NCBI GenBank assembly: GCA_002633005.1
Contig: NMRA01000052.1
Coordinates: 981,235-1,045,234 of the forward strand
Source: Phoronis australis
Taxonomy: Eukaryota; Phoronida; Phoronidae
Direction of reading: 5' to 3'
Length of the DNA: 64,000 bases
The notes below the pieces were generated by a model. The model was given only the letters and a program-made list of their open reading frames with translations. It was not told the origin of the DNA and searched no databases. Each line of letters starts with the position of its first letter. Within the stretch, counting starts at the first letter, position 1. Positions 26,346-39,000 of the stretch are shown in pieces. The translations under genes were made by a program, and so were the position numbers.

Positions 26346-28612
26346 ATAAAGCAAGCTGGTGTTCCTAATTTCACATATATTAACATATTTAATCAAATAG
26401 AGTTCATCACAGCAGGATACATTCCAGTTACATCCTGGGCTGTGCCAAAGAGGATACAATACAACCTGTCCAGCCCATTTCAAGAACTTTTGTTAATCAT
26501 CCAAGCAAGTAAGTATTCATCAATATATAATTTTAATTATAATATTATTAATACATAATAAGTAAATCACAGAGTCCCAGCCCAACATTGCTCCCAAACA
26601 GATGTGTACAGACAGACAGTATCAACCCTTATGTAGCCCTTTAGCCTTCGACTCCAGCTAACAAAACATTGTTAGTAATGTAATGACTGTCATAAACTAA
26701 ACAAAACAAGGCAAAGAGTTTCACTTTTAGCTTGTGTACAAATCAAATTGTTACAAAGAAAATACAGCGGTACACAGGTCTGCTATAGCAGACATTTGTT
26801 CAGATTGTTTGAAGTTGCAATTTAGACAATAACAAAACTCAAAATAATCCTCACCCAGCAACTGAGGTAGGAAAGCAGATTTTAAGACTGAACTACTTTT
26901 CGAAAGGTAAGACTGCCAACACACTTCATTCTGTGTTGACTAAGACTGTGCTAAGTGAAGAAAGATTTATCTTTACCTACTAAACCTTCCAATTTTTTAC
27001 GCTGGCATGACAACTCACTAGGCAACAACATGGATTGGTATTAAAACGATAAATTTCCAACCAATTAGCACTGCAGCAAAGAGACAAGTGCCCTACTGAG
27101 ATACAGCAGTGTGTGTAAAATAATACCCTTGAATCAGAGAGGGCTACGTGGTATTTCAGAAAGAGGCTGTAGTCAGAAAGTTTATCTCCTGACCACAGTG
27201 GGTTTTTATGGTGGTATCCCTTTGTTGAACATGTGAAGTACTGAGCTGGCAGCGAATATAACATTGGTTTAGACAATGAAATAAAAAAAATCTACACCAA
27301 CTCTGAATATTTGTGAAATATATTCCACGCCTGGTCCACTATATTAAAACTAATTTCAGTTTACTAAAGACGGGGTTACATTTTGACAAGAGCTAAGAAT
27401 TCAGAAATTATTCACAACAGACTGAACAAAAAAACAACATAACTGAATTTTTTACCAAAACATGTACTGGAAATTTCCATCAGAATGTACGTTCGGGGGC
27501 ATATAGAAGGAAAGTTTTCGAAAAATACACCTACACGACAGAATTTTAAATTTTTTTGAATGGTGGAACTTCACAAATTTCACAGGACTTTCGACCCCAG
27601 GATACACAGTTTCCTTCTCGTGACCTTGTTTCCCATTTGGTGACCCCGGGAATTTTGCCAGATAGTATTTGGCAAGTTGACATTATGTTTAACTTCAAGC
27701 CTTGCAGCACTAAATTACAAATATACAAATGGCATATATCCTGGGTAGGAGATAGCATTCTGCTAAAATGGCCTAGTTGGTTCTGGTAAGGGTTTTTTTT
27801 GGAAAATTATAGTGGTGCAGCAATATTTTTTAGTAGGATGGGCAGTTGACACAGATTCTTTTCAGGAAGTTTTAATAAACAAACTAATTAAATTTTTTTT
27901 CTAAAAATAGTACAAGCAAGGGTCATTTTATTTTCTAATTTTAAGCAGACACGCACAGGTTTCAAAAAGAGTAGTGGCGCAGGCCAGAAACAAATAAAAT
28001 TTTTGGCCATACCAGTGTTTGGAAGCTAAAAGGACGGAAACAGCACATGACGAATAATTCTACATTCATGATAAAAATGATGATAATGATGTTGTTAATG
28101 AATGATGATGACTAGTAAAAAACTGTCAACTTGCGATCGCTTGATTAAGGAGTACGGATCAAATTTTGCGTTGTGGAGAGAACAAAGCCAATGCAAAATC
28201 ACTGAGCAATGATAATCTCACATCCAACTACTTTGCAAGCACTTCTGCAGCTATGACCTTAAGGGGAACAACACCACTTACATATGGTCTAAGTTAAGAA
28301 GACAGTACTTCCTCGTGCGACTGAGCTAAGAATTAAGATGACATATAATAACTTTAAGGCTTTTGACAAAAATGACTAGATTCACAGGATGAAATTGTGA
28401 AAACTTCAATTGGTAATTAAAAATATATCTAACCGCACAAAATTTAAGGACGAATCACAATAAAGGATTGCATTAAGTCCATCTAAACTGTAGATAAAGC
28501 ATGAAGCATACATCAGGTTAATCAGTCATTCACTGAGCATGATATAAATTCACGGAATTTAATCTCTAACATATCATAATGTACAATTTTTAAAAGCATG
28601 AATCTTCCAACT

Positions 28613-31600
28613 CTAATGACGACTTTCGCGTTCCTGAGCAAACTTTAATCGACGGAAGAACAACTCTTTGGCAAAGCTATACAGCTTGTTATCCAATGCA
28701 TTCACTGCACGGACACCCTTGAGATCGTCATCGCTTAAACCGTCATAGGCCTTCATTGCTTTTGTTCTGTCATACTGTTCAAAATCAGGACTGAACTTCA
28801 GGTGAAACGTCTGCTCAAACAGGTACTGAGATTCCTTCTGGTATTCAGTTAGCCCAAAGTAGGCCATGTCTTTCAGGTTGTTAATCGCACTCTCCACTAA
28901 TAAGCTTTCCCTTCTACGCGTTGACATCAACGACGTGTCATAGCACCCTACTTTGGTCAAATTGGCCATCATGCGGACTTGTCTGTTGATGGCCAGGTTG
29001 TGCTTACATGAATAGAACTCCCAAAGTGAGACGCCCTTCCAATCGGCGCCTTCGTAACAGAAAGGGACTTCAGCTAGTGAAGCCTCACGACCATTGCACA
29101 GTAGCCTCGCCTTATCCCACGTAGCGCCACGCTGGACATGTCGCCACTCACTCAGAAAACGGAGCTCTGGGTCTCTCAACATAGTGATATAGTAGTACCT
29201 GTGGGAAGCAATATCAAAATTTGCTTTTAAACTTTACAGTAAAATCTTGTCAAACGAGGGCGCAATTGCATGAAACGGTCCCAAATAGGGACTTGACAAT
29301 GTTCCTGAACTTTTCACTGCATTTGTAGACTTATGAAAACCCTGACTGAACTCTTTAATACAGTTTTGTTTTCACTAGTCTACCATATCAGTTTTTAGCT
29401 TGAAGGTTATCTCGAACCTTATTTAGTGACCTTTATTCTAACTCATATATAAAAAACCAGGCAATGTCAAGAAGTAAAAAATAAATATTTTCTGAAACGA
29501 AAAAGATCAGACTGAGACAAAAATGTTTTATATTGATGTGACATTATTAGTATTACGTTAACACTTTTTTAAGTCAAAATTTCATTTTAATAAAGGTACA
29601 TCCATAGCAAACAACCCCTAGGACGATTTTAATGAAACTCATTATAAATGAAAACTTCACCATTTACCTAAAAAACGTTGTTCGGAATTTTTAATTACTT
29701 ACTTAGTATTACTGCTATGCCAAATTAACTCGACAAGCATAAGGTATTTTTTGTAAAAAATAGCAGAGTTTAAACGGAAAATCCTAACAGAGTTTTTGAG
29801 ACAGATGAAGAAATGTTACAACTGGAAAGTTTCATTGAAATTCAATGAGCCATTTTCGCGAGCTCGTGTTCCCAAGTTGAAATTACCTTGATTTGCCAAG
29901 GCGAGAAAAGGCAGGTGTCACCAGTCTTTGGAATTTGACAGTTGTCGCTTAATTATTCGGTGAAAGACACACAGATTTAGCCAACTCAGCTGGGTCCCTA
30001 TTTGGGACCATTTCATTTATTCAAGTAAATATTACAGAGAAATATTTTTTTCAATTCCCATTCTATCATAAGACAGATAGCAGAGAACTAAAGCTTTTAA
30101 GTTTTAATCCAAAGAATGTACCATCACATGTTTTGAGCAAAGGATGTGTATTCTTAACAATTTTTAAAAGCCTTTGAAAAAAAAGGAATATCATGTCTGG
30201 CAACTATTTTTTTCTAACACTATGACACTTCGTCATCTTTTTAAAGTAGCCTGCAGGTGCTCACAATGACCATCAGTCTAGTTGAAACCATGCAAGGGTA
30301 TGTACACTTTAAAATTACCTGCAGTGCAAATATTGTCTGTGATTGTCTAATCAATTACTTGAAAAAGCTAGGCGACAACATTTAAATTCCTAGTCCAATT
30401 AAACCACCATGCCTCATGCACTGCCTTTCTGTTGCCGTTTTTTGCTTGTTCAGTCCACCATTTTTATGTTTGAGTGAGTAATACAGACTAGAAAAAACAA
30501 GTCTTGCCAAGGAAAAATTGTCTTGCCGAATAAAAATATCACAGTTGCTTATGGGGCCAAGTAGATCTTATCTGTTGATTCAGTGATCAGATAATTCACG
30601 GCAAAGTTGTTTTCATTCGGTTGACCTCGACTTTTGAAATGATGCACCAGGGGGCTTCAGTTAAGACTGCCATTTGTTGAGAATTCTTGGTCGCACTTGA
30701 CAAGACTATTATCCATAATGCCGCAGAGCACTCTGATTAGGATTCCGTTCCCCACACTAAGCAGAGGAAAGCTGCCACACAATCAGAATCCAAACTACAC
30801 AATACCTGGGAAACGCATTATCCAAGATAACTTCACTTTCGTTGTAGCACCCTCTCCAAAGTCAATGGTTCTTTTACAAAGAGAGAAGAAACACAAATGG
30901 CATAAAACCAAAATGCATCAATCGTCCCAAGGAAAACACGGTTCATTGGCCATTTTTATCATTTTCAGAAACGGGTCCTGAAAAGTTTTCTAGGTCCTAA
31001 GAAAAGCACTGTTTATCCACCATTGATACCGGTTTCAGAAGTTGGTCTTTCAAGAAGTCCCGAGAAGCGCAGGATTGCCAAACCAATAGTAGCGGTTCGT
31101 CAGTGTCCGCGAACTTCGCCAGTCAACCTGGGCAAGCATACAACCCGAAGGCAAAATTAGTGCAAGCTGTCGCGCTGTGCTACAATGCAACTGGCATAAC
31201 CAGACGGTAGAAGTTCCTCACCTGTAGTCAACGACACAGCTGGCAGATATCCATTACGACAGTGAGTACATTTTACCCACCTACCACCTATCTCCCCAAA
31301 CAGGGGAAACCGTTGTGTCAGCGGACGCTGACGCATGCATGGAATTGAATTTTGCGCAGGTTTCTGCGACAGAATAAATTGTTACCATTTGTGCATTCTA
31401 CCCTATCTTGTGCCACAGTTGACGCTGACTGGCAAATACCGACTAACTCAAACGAAAATTCTTCACATATCATCCAATGAAAAGAAAAGTTCTGCATGAT
31501 GTGCAAGAGCGGTCAAGAAATTATCAGGGAAATGAATTTACCCTGACCAGTGACTGTGACACTGGCACTAGTCATACGTATCATAACAGGGCACTACTCC

Positions 31601-32886
31601 AAGGTCCAGTACTCCAAAAAACAATTAGCTGGAAAGTCCCCCCAAAAAATCATCACAATGTCCCAAATTCGTTTTGCGACATATTCTGGTAGGCGTCCCG
31701 CATCTTATCTCTCCTAATCTTTTTTGAAGTTTCTGTTTACAATTTTTTGTTTTTCAATCACATTTTGGCCATTTTTACACTTTGAACGTCACATCCCCAA
31801 GAAAGTGTAAAAACGGTCAGTTGCCGATTTGTGTAACTGAACAAAGGACAATTCGAAAAAAGTGTGACTATGAGAGTACTTAAAAGAATTTGTTCGAGCT
31901 GCGTAGAGTTAAAGACATCAATGACCTTCTAAGATGTCCCTCTATGCATAAAAGGTACGAATATAGCTATGTGACTTTGATAGTTTCATCAGTGTGGCAC
32001 AATTTTCTGAAAAGCTTGACGTATGGAGGGCCTATGCCTTGGGAAGACAATCGAAGTCCGTCTCCAGTAGAGATGGTGGCGCTGGTCGGATTAGTGGTTT
32101 TTGATTTAGAGAACCAGTTTCATCCACTAAATAATTGTGATTGCCTGGTTCTCTAAATCAAGGACCACCACATCTGACCAGTGCCCACATGGTGGCACTG
32201 TCTCTGGAATAACCCAGTAGTACCAATACTCACAATTTTTATCAGAATTTGAATTATTTTCACCTGCGATATCTGACTTTATTTTCAAGTTGACTGATGG
32301 CCTTCCCCACACATCCTGTTAATACAGTCCAATCTGCATGGAGTCCGCAAATCCAGCCAGTGGAACCTCTACTGATTATCCATACGTTGCCTTTTGAATT
32401 CCTGCATTCAGAGACTTTTGTGCCCTGAACTTTTTTACACGGAGAGCCAACAATGTCTGATACTAGATGCCGTCCAAATGTTGTTCCACCAGTCTTTTGG
32501 ATATGTAAATTAACAAGAACCTGGTTATCATGAAAACTGAACGGAAAATTTCTTTCAACAAGATGACGGGGAAATTCGGCGACTTTGACAACATTGTCTA
32601 CGACTGGGAAGCTCTTGCTACCCTGATTTTCCTTATCACCACCATTTTCTGACATTCCAGTCAGAACTCGTAGGTTTTCGACGTCCTGCGACACAGGCGG
32701 GCGACCGCTTTGATTGGAAAAACGTCTGTCGTATTTGGACACGTCGAAAGTTTTGTGAGATTCTCCACATGTTTCTTCAGAACAAAAATAACTGATATAA
32801 ACATATATAGTCACAGCTAACACCAGGCCCGGTATAAGAGTATACTTAACGAAGCGCTTATCCAGTCGCATCCTCACGTTGTTCAT
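28613..32886 (-). CDS. HS6ST: Heparan-sulfate 6-O-sulfotransferase
   Basis: Two coding exons, 32264-32886 and 28613-29198, joined in phase 2 (CGCAG|GTGAAA to CCCACAG|G) to give NKVRYRRYYYITMLRD; 402 residues, close to human HS6ST1. It is a Golgi type II enzyme that moves sulfate from PAPS to the 6-O position of glucosamine in heparan sulfate. Seen: a signal anchor at about residues 15-34, the PAPS 5'-phosphosulfate loop LHIQKTGGTTFGRHLV at about 127-142, STGWICGLHADWT, the 3'-phosphate loop region RDPELRFLSEWRHVQRGATW, and LTEYQKESQYLFEQTFHLKF near the end. The C-terminal tail after the sulfotransferase fold is short. The start is the first Met before the anchor. It is tail-to-tail with LRCH and head-to-head with MRPL19. 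Confidence 0.95.
29267..30020. mobile_element. MITE-like element with TGCATG...GTCCC terminal inverted repeats, copy 2
   Basis: The left end TGCATGAAACGGTCCCAAAT then AGGGACTTGAC is nearly the same as the end of the element at 6884-7296. The right end GGGTCCCTATTTGGGACCAT then TTCAT is its inverted counterpart. About 750 bp, AT-rich, non-coding. Confidence 0.55.
31880..32215. repeat. Decayed copy of the fold-back family, ending in a hairpin
   Basis: It shares GTTCGAGCT...GAGTTAAAGACATCAAT, CTTCTAAGATGTCCCTCTAT and GTGACTTTGATAGTTT with the arms of the fold-back elements in MRPL19 intron 1. Its tip forms its own hairpin: TTGATTTAGAGAACCAG (about 32102) pairs exactly with CTGGTTCTCTAAATCAA (about 32145), with weaker pairing outside. 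Confidence 0.55.
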
Positions 32887-33018
32887 GAAAACCTATTAAC
32901 ATTATTTCGGAAACATCACTCAAGGACCACATTCCTATCCCCCTCCCATTCCCATGTACCTTTGCGTTTCCTCTAACAGTGCTTTTAAACACTGTCGCAC
33001 GGGGCGCTAGTGAAGAAA
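32887..33018. promoter_or_regulatory. Compact divergent promoter region, HS6ST / MRPL19
   Basis: Only 132 bp separate the start codons of two divergently coded genes, so both core promoters and both 5' leaders must overlap here or lie inside neighbouring sequence. It contains a C-rich stretch (CCCCCTCCCATTCCCA), a TTTTAAA-like core and the GC-rich GCACGGGGCGC just before the MRPL19 start. No clear TATA box. Confidence 0.6.
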
Positions 33019-36000
33019 ATGGCTGCGCTCAGGAAGATTGTGCGTGTTTGCTTGCCAAATACTTTGGCAAAGTTTCAGAATGTATCTGGTAAATATTTGC
33101 AATTTAGTACCTAATTTGATGAGTGGGTATGGTAGCTTCGAAGAAAGAGAAACGCGACTTATTCTCTTTTAAAAATTTTATTGGTCTTAAAACGGCCCTT
33201 TAATCATCTGGCCTAGACAGCCAGGTAGGTAGGCAATGTCAATGACCATCGCCTCTGTTGGCCCGAAGCAGAGGCGATGTAGAGGCTATAGGCGCTCTGT
33301 ACGCCGGAAGCTTTTCGGCGAATTATGCCTCGCACCGACTAAACCATCAAAGTCACGTTGTTATAAATACCTTTAGCGCATAGACGAACACCTTCCTTAG
33401 GAGGTTGTCGATGTGTTTAATTCCTTCCAACTCGAACAAATACTCCCGTTATGAAACTTTTTCTTCGAGCAGTCCCTATTTCAGTTCCCAAAATCGTGAA
33501 CTCAACTTTTTTATACTGCGCACGCTCCAATTCATGACCTCAATCTTTAAATAGGCCAAAGGTGAGCCATTGCGGTCTTGGCAGTCAAATGTTCGTTTCC
33601 AGAATGCCACCACTTATACTTGTCTTTAATTGGCGTTACTTGAAACTGATTGTATTTCAATGAATCATTGTTTGTATTTGATAAAAACAAATGCTGTTGA
33701 TATGACATTTAATAGTCTTTTTGCACATATTTGACATTTTAATGTTTAACAACGCGGCAAATGCACGGCTGGTTCCCGGCAGCACGTACGCGAAGGGCGG
33801 GAACTTCAGCTTTCAAAGTTCGCCGGTAGGTCCGCAACTTCTGACCTTCGGCCTGGTTAAAAAAATGAAAAAGTTGAGTTCACGATTTTGGGAACTGAAA
33901 TAGGGACTGCTCGAAGAAAAAGTTTCATAACGGGAGTATTTGTTCGAGTTGGAAGGAATTAAACACATCGACAACCTCCTAAGGTGTTCCTCTATGCGCA
34001 AAAGGTATTTGTAACAACGTGACTTTGATGGTTTAGTCGGTGCGAGGCATAATTCGCCGAAAAGCTTCCGGCGTACAGAGCGCCTATAGCCTCTACATCG
34101 CCTCTGCTTCGGGCCAACAGAGGCGATGGTCATTGCCTACCAGGTAGGTAGACAGTGACCACTGACCACTGTCTCTAAATCTAATGCCCGATGGCACTGC
34201 CAGTAGAGACAGTGGAGCTCCTATAGGAACTTCATATGCCGGAAGCCTTTCGGCGAATTATGCCTCGCACTGACTAAAACATCAAAGTCACGTTGTTTTA
34301 AATATGGGTTTTGCGCACAGAGGTACGCTGGAGTTAAGACTAGGTCTAGGAGGCCGTCAATGTATTTAATTCCTTCCAACTTGAACAAATACTCCCGTTA
34401 TCATACTTTTTCTTCGAGCAGTCCCTTGTTCAGTTCCCAAAATCGGTAACTCGCCATTTTTAGGACTGTATGTGGCAGGTGGTATGACGTCTTATCCCTT
34501 GCCCAGCTGGCATGCGCAGTGTAATAATGGTGAATTACCGATTTTTGGGAACTGAACGAGGGACTGCTCGAAGAAAAAGTTTGATATTAGGAGTATTTGT
34601 TCGAGTTAAAAGGAATTAAATACATCGATGGCCTCCTAAGATGTCCATCTATGCGCAAAAGGTAAATAACTACGTGGCTTTGACGTTTTAGTCAGTGTGA
34701 GGCATAATTTGTCGTAAAGCTTCCGGCGTATGAAGCATGGTGGTAGTAGGACGGTGGTCACTGCAAAATCTGGTGGTCAAACTACACTCACCTTGCCCGT
34801 TACAGCCGTTTAAGTGAAAATAAACTATCTAATAAGTGTCATTTTCTTGCGTAATTCTCTGCCTTTTATAACAGTGATAAGTATGTAGACGTTTTGAAAA
34901 CAGTACGCTCATGTCACGCGCACACGCCATTTCCTAAATTTTTGCAACAGCTTCTCAGCAGCACAATTTGTTCTGAAATCCCATTTACTAGTCTCAAAAC
35001 TCTAAAAACCTATAATGAAGTGAAACCAATTCTGATAATGTGTTGTGACGGATACACAACCTCGGGAAAAGGCAACAGTTGATTGAAGAATCGGTGAAAA
35101 AGGAAACTGGCCAATAAGGTGACGCAATATTTTATGGTGCCGAAATCCAACGCAAAAGATCGTACCACAATTTTAACTACAGAATAACGATAGAATGCCA
35201 ATTTTTCCAACACCAGTAAATAATTTAGTTTACTCAAGCAAGAGTGTACTTTTTAATGACACTAATTTTGTGTCAGCTCTGGTAAGTTCTTTACCCACAT
35301 CAGCACAAAACTGAATATTTAGTTTACAGCTTTGTACCAAGGCTAGGCTGGGCCCAGTCAGTAAACCAACCACTAATTCTAGGGTAAGGGTGAAAGTGTA
35401 GAATCAAGTGCCATACACTGACTCTGACTCTAGGCATTGTCCATCCACTACAGGATGTAGCCCTCCGACAATGCCTTCCAATTTGTTCTGTCTCTTGCTG
35501 CTCTCATCCACGTTGTGCCTCTCGTCTTCACGATGTCATCTCTCCAGCTAGCTTGGCGCCGTCCTCTTGATCTCTTTCCATATCTGGGTTGCCACTCTGT
35601 GCATCTTTTTGTCCATCTGTTGTCCTGTGCTCTGGCGACGTGTCTGCCCCACCTTCATTTCAATTTCAGAATTGTCTTGATTATGTCCATGACTCCTGTT
35701 TGTTCCCTTTTCTCTCTGTGTGGAATCCTGTCTAGTAACTTTATTCCAAGCATTTTTCTCTCCATTGCTCTCTGTGTTGTTCTTAGCTTGGCAGTTGTCT
35801 GTTTTGTTAAGGTCCATGTTTGGCATCCATAGGTGATTGTAGGGATGATGCACTGGTCAAATACTTTTCTTTTCTGGGATATGGGTATGTTCTTATCTTG
35901 GAATATACACATCACCCTTAAATTGTGTGTCAAATATCAACTCACACGCATCGAAATTGCGATTGTGTGAACATATTTATCTTAAGGATAATACAGCAAA

Positions 36001-39000
36001 TAAAGTACACAGAAATCGAGGCCTTCAGCTTCGAAAGAACTTATTCACTTGTAGACAGTGACCACCGTCTCTAGCTAGCCCCAATAGAGACAGTGAAGCT
36101 CCAACAGAAGCTTCATATGCCAGAACCTTTGTGGCGAATTACCCATTTGGACTACTGAATGAAGGACTGGTGGAAGAAAAGGTTTGATTACGTGAGTATT
36201 TGTTCCAGTTGGAAGGATTTAAAGACATCAACAGCCTCCTAAGGTGCTCTTCTATGTGCCAAATGTATTTAAAACAATGTGAATTTGTTGTTTGAATCAA
36301 TGTGAGCCGTGAGGCATAATTCGCCAGCTAGAGACGGTGGTCACTGTCTACGAGTGAATAAGTTCTTTTGAAGCTGAAGGGCTCGATTTTGGTGCACTTA
36401 TATTTGAAGTATTCACTGGGCTCATTGGCTGGCATTCGGGTCACCGCATGACATCATTAGGTAAAAAACTAAGGGTAGAAGGTGGTAGATGATTTGATTC
36501 GTTGTTGTTAGAGAAAGGTAAAAAGAGGCAAAATATAACCGGTAAGACTGTTTGCGGTTTTCTAAACGTGTCAAGGAAATTGATTTGGTTAGTACTAATA
36601 CACTGAACAAGAATTTTCCTCACAGACTTTTGGTTTATATCCATTTCATCAAGTGGTGAAAAGCCCTCCGGTGGACCTGGCTAGAGTGTGCCTGGCCTAG
36701 CGAGCCAGCTGTTAGAGTCCAGTAAACAGTGCCATAGCAGTAGAGACGGTGGTGCTCCCATAGGGCCTTCATATGCTAGAAGCTTTTCGGCGAATTATGC
36801 CTCACTCTGATTAAGCCATCGAAGTCACGTTGTTATAAATATCTTTTGTGCTTAGAGGGGCGTCTTAGGCTGTCGGTGTCTTTAATTCCTTCCAACTCAA
36901 ACAAATACTCCCATAATCAAAGGTTTTTTGAACAGTTCTTAGTTCAGTTGCCCAAATCGGCAATTGGTCCTTTTTTCATCGCATGCGCCAGGGGATATGA
37001 CGTATTTCCTGGCGCATTAATTAATTAGTTAATATGAGAGAAGTCATCGGAAAATCTCAAATAACCAGAGAACTGCAACTCTTGGAGAAAAACAAATGGC
37101 ATGTTCCTGATAGCCAGTGAAATGGTCTACATTCTGAAAAAAATCAGAGACAGTGAAGCCATAAGCTACACAAAGCAAAATAGTTAAAAATGGTTACCAT
37201 CGTGCTTGTGATTTCAACCAGCTAAGGTAATTGAGTACTCAAAACTGCTGACGAAGTGAAAGCATTTTTGCACCATGTGGACAATCCAAGTGCCTCCCTT
37301 CTTAGTAATCGTTAGTTCATTTTTGTCCACACATGTCCACTTTGTCTTACAGTTGTACCGTGTCGATGGTCCAACCGCCTACCCAACAGAACATTAGAGC
37401 GTTCCCGGAACTCCAAACTAACACAATCTACAGAGGAGGATGATAAGCTAGATGAGGTGTACCCACTCGTGGCTCCGAGGGAGTACAGGTGAGCTGATGG
37501 TCTGGTAAAATGTGACTGACAATATTTTATACACAGCAAATCCACACGTTTTTTTAGAAGGAGTAGTATCTTTGGAACGATTTTTGAGTTTTAGATAGTA
37601 AGGTTTGCTTCCAATCAGAATGGCTTAAGACGGCTGTAAAGCCATCTGTAGTGGAACAAGAGCGTATTTATAGCCAGTAGTGCCTGAAGTTGAGGTTGTA
37701 GCCACTACAAAAAGTTTTGTGATGATGTATGTAATGAGAGAAGTGCCTAACTAAATTCGCACGCCCTTAGGAGACCTTGCTATCGAACTGAGAATTATAG
37801 TTTCTCATTGTTTCAAAGTGAGCTTGTATTTAGTTCAAACAGGTTTGCTCTGTACATGGGCAATTTGTGCACCACGTGTTTTGCAATAATTCAACTTGCA
37901 TTACTGTTATTTTATGCAGGCATGTGTACCCAGAGTTTTTACCTGACCCCAATTGGTTGAACAGAGACTACCTTACGGAGAAACTGGAGCGGAGAGAGAT
38001 GCTGAGGAGACGTCAGAACATTGCTATCCCAGAATTCTATGTTGGTACGTGCTCTGTTCGTGGCACTAATTTTAAGGCTCTGTTAATTTCACAAGCTGCG
38101 TTTTTATGCTAACGCAAGTTCATGAAAAATATCTGCCTGTGTTAAGTGGACTTTTTGTGACCTTTCGTCAGATGGTTTTCTGTACTGTACAATCTATGCT
38201 AGTAATAGACTAAAGTTTTTTTGCCATGCCGTGTGCTTAATAAATGAATGTACACCATTTTCGTATTTCTATTCATGTTGACCAATCACAGATCTGTTCA
38301 GCATTGATATTGTTGTTGCAGGGTCGATAATGGCTGTCACAGTCTCTGATCCTCACGCTCCGGGCAAGCAGAATCGTTTTGTAGGCATATGCATAGATAG
38401 AGGGGGCCACGGACTGAGGGCTCACTTCACATTGAGGAACGTCGTAGACGGACAAGGTAATCACCTTGCAAAGCATTGGGTACCATTACAGGTTTTAGAT
38501 CGGATAAAATAGGGCCGTCCCGAATTAGTCAGGGACACTCGAATCTCGCTGTATTCACCTACATTGTCATAAACATCTATTGTTGTTGTGTCACTGGAGT
38601 TTAGCATGTGATTTGTTATTGTTTGATTCTTTACAAGTTTTTCTCAGTTGCATTACTCTATTCGTACTTCCAACGCCAACGAAGTATTACTGCTGTGTTG
38701 TGGGCTGCGGCTCTGACGTGAAAAAGTTTGATAAACTGGACATTCCCGTGGATGCGTGATCTGAAATTTTTCACCTGCCTGACATCAATGAGAAACACGA
38801 AAATGTGCCTGATTTCCAAAACTAGGTCACGCGCTTTCTTATCTCCAGGACAAAGGAGAGTTCTATCGCTGTGTAATTCGGGATGGCCCTATTCTGTTTC
38901 TCTATCATGACTAATAATGACCTGCTACAACTCGTCGTTTAATCTGCGCTGATTGAATTCTGCCACCATTATGGGCAATTCCGGTTGCCCTCAGTTGTCA

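Larger units (their letters stand above)
19127..28612. other. Intergenic region between convergent LRCH and HS6ST
   Basis: About 9.5 kb with no exon I can support. It probably includes the 3' UTRs of both neighbours (an AATAAA lies at about 20913 on the + strand). It holds a small inverted-repeat element at 20936-21098, an inverted copy of the GGTTATGTAGG element around 25890-26345, and a single N at 20222. The longer open frames (23869-24294, 24762-25007) look like chance. Confidence 0.6.
29199..32263 (-). other. HS6ST single coding intron
   Basis: A 3.1-kb intron with donor GTGAAA at 32263 and acceptor CCCACAG ending at 29199. It contains the MITE-like element 29267-30020 immediately inside the acceptor and a decayed fold-back element at 31880-32215 close to the donor. 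No exon seen. Confidence 0.75.
33089..37352 (+). other. MRPL19 intron 1, repeat-packed
   Basis: A 4.3-kb intron, far longer than the other MRPL19 introns (433 to 1426 bp). More than half is accounted for by four fold-back family copies and the LINE fragment listed separately. The rest is AT-rich with no exon. Confidence 0.75.

Noticed and set aside
33813-34133. 106-residue open frame in the fold-back element
   Set aside because: Lies in the right arm; the other copies of the family break it, so no coding role.
35515-35832. 105-residue hydrophobic open frame, + strand
   Set aside because: Antisense shadow of the LINE fragment.
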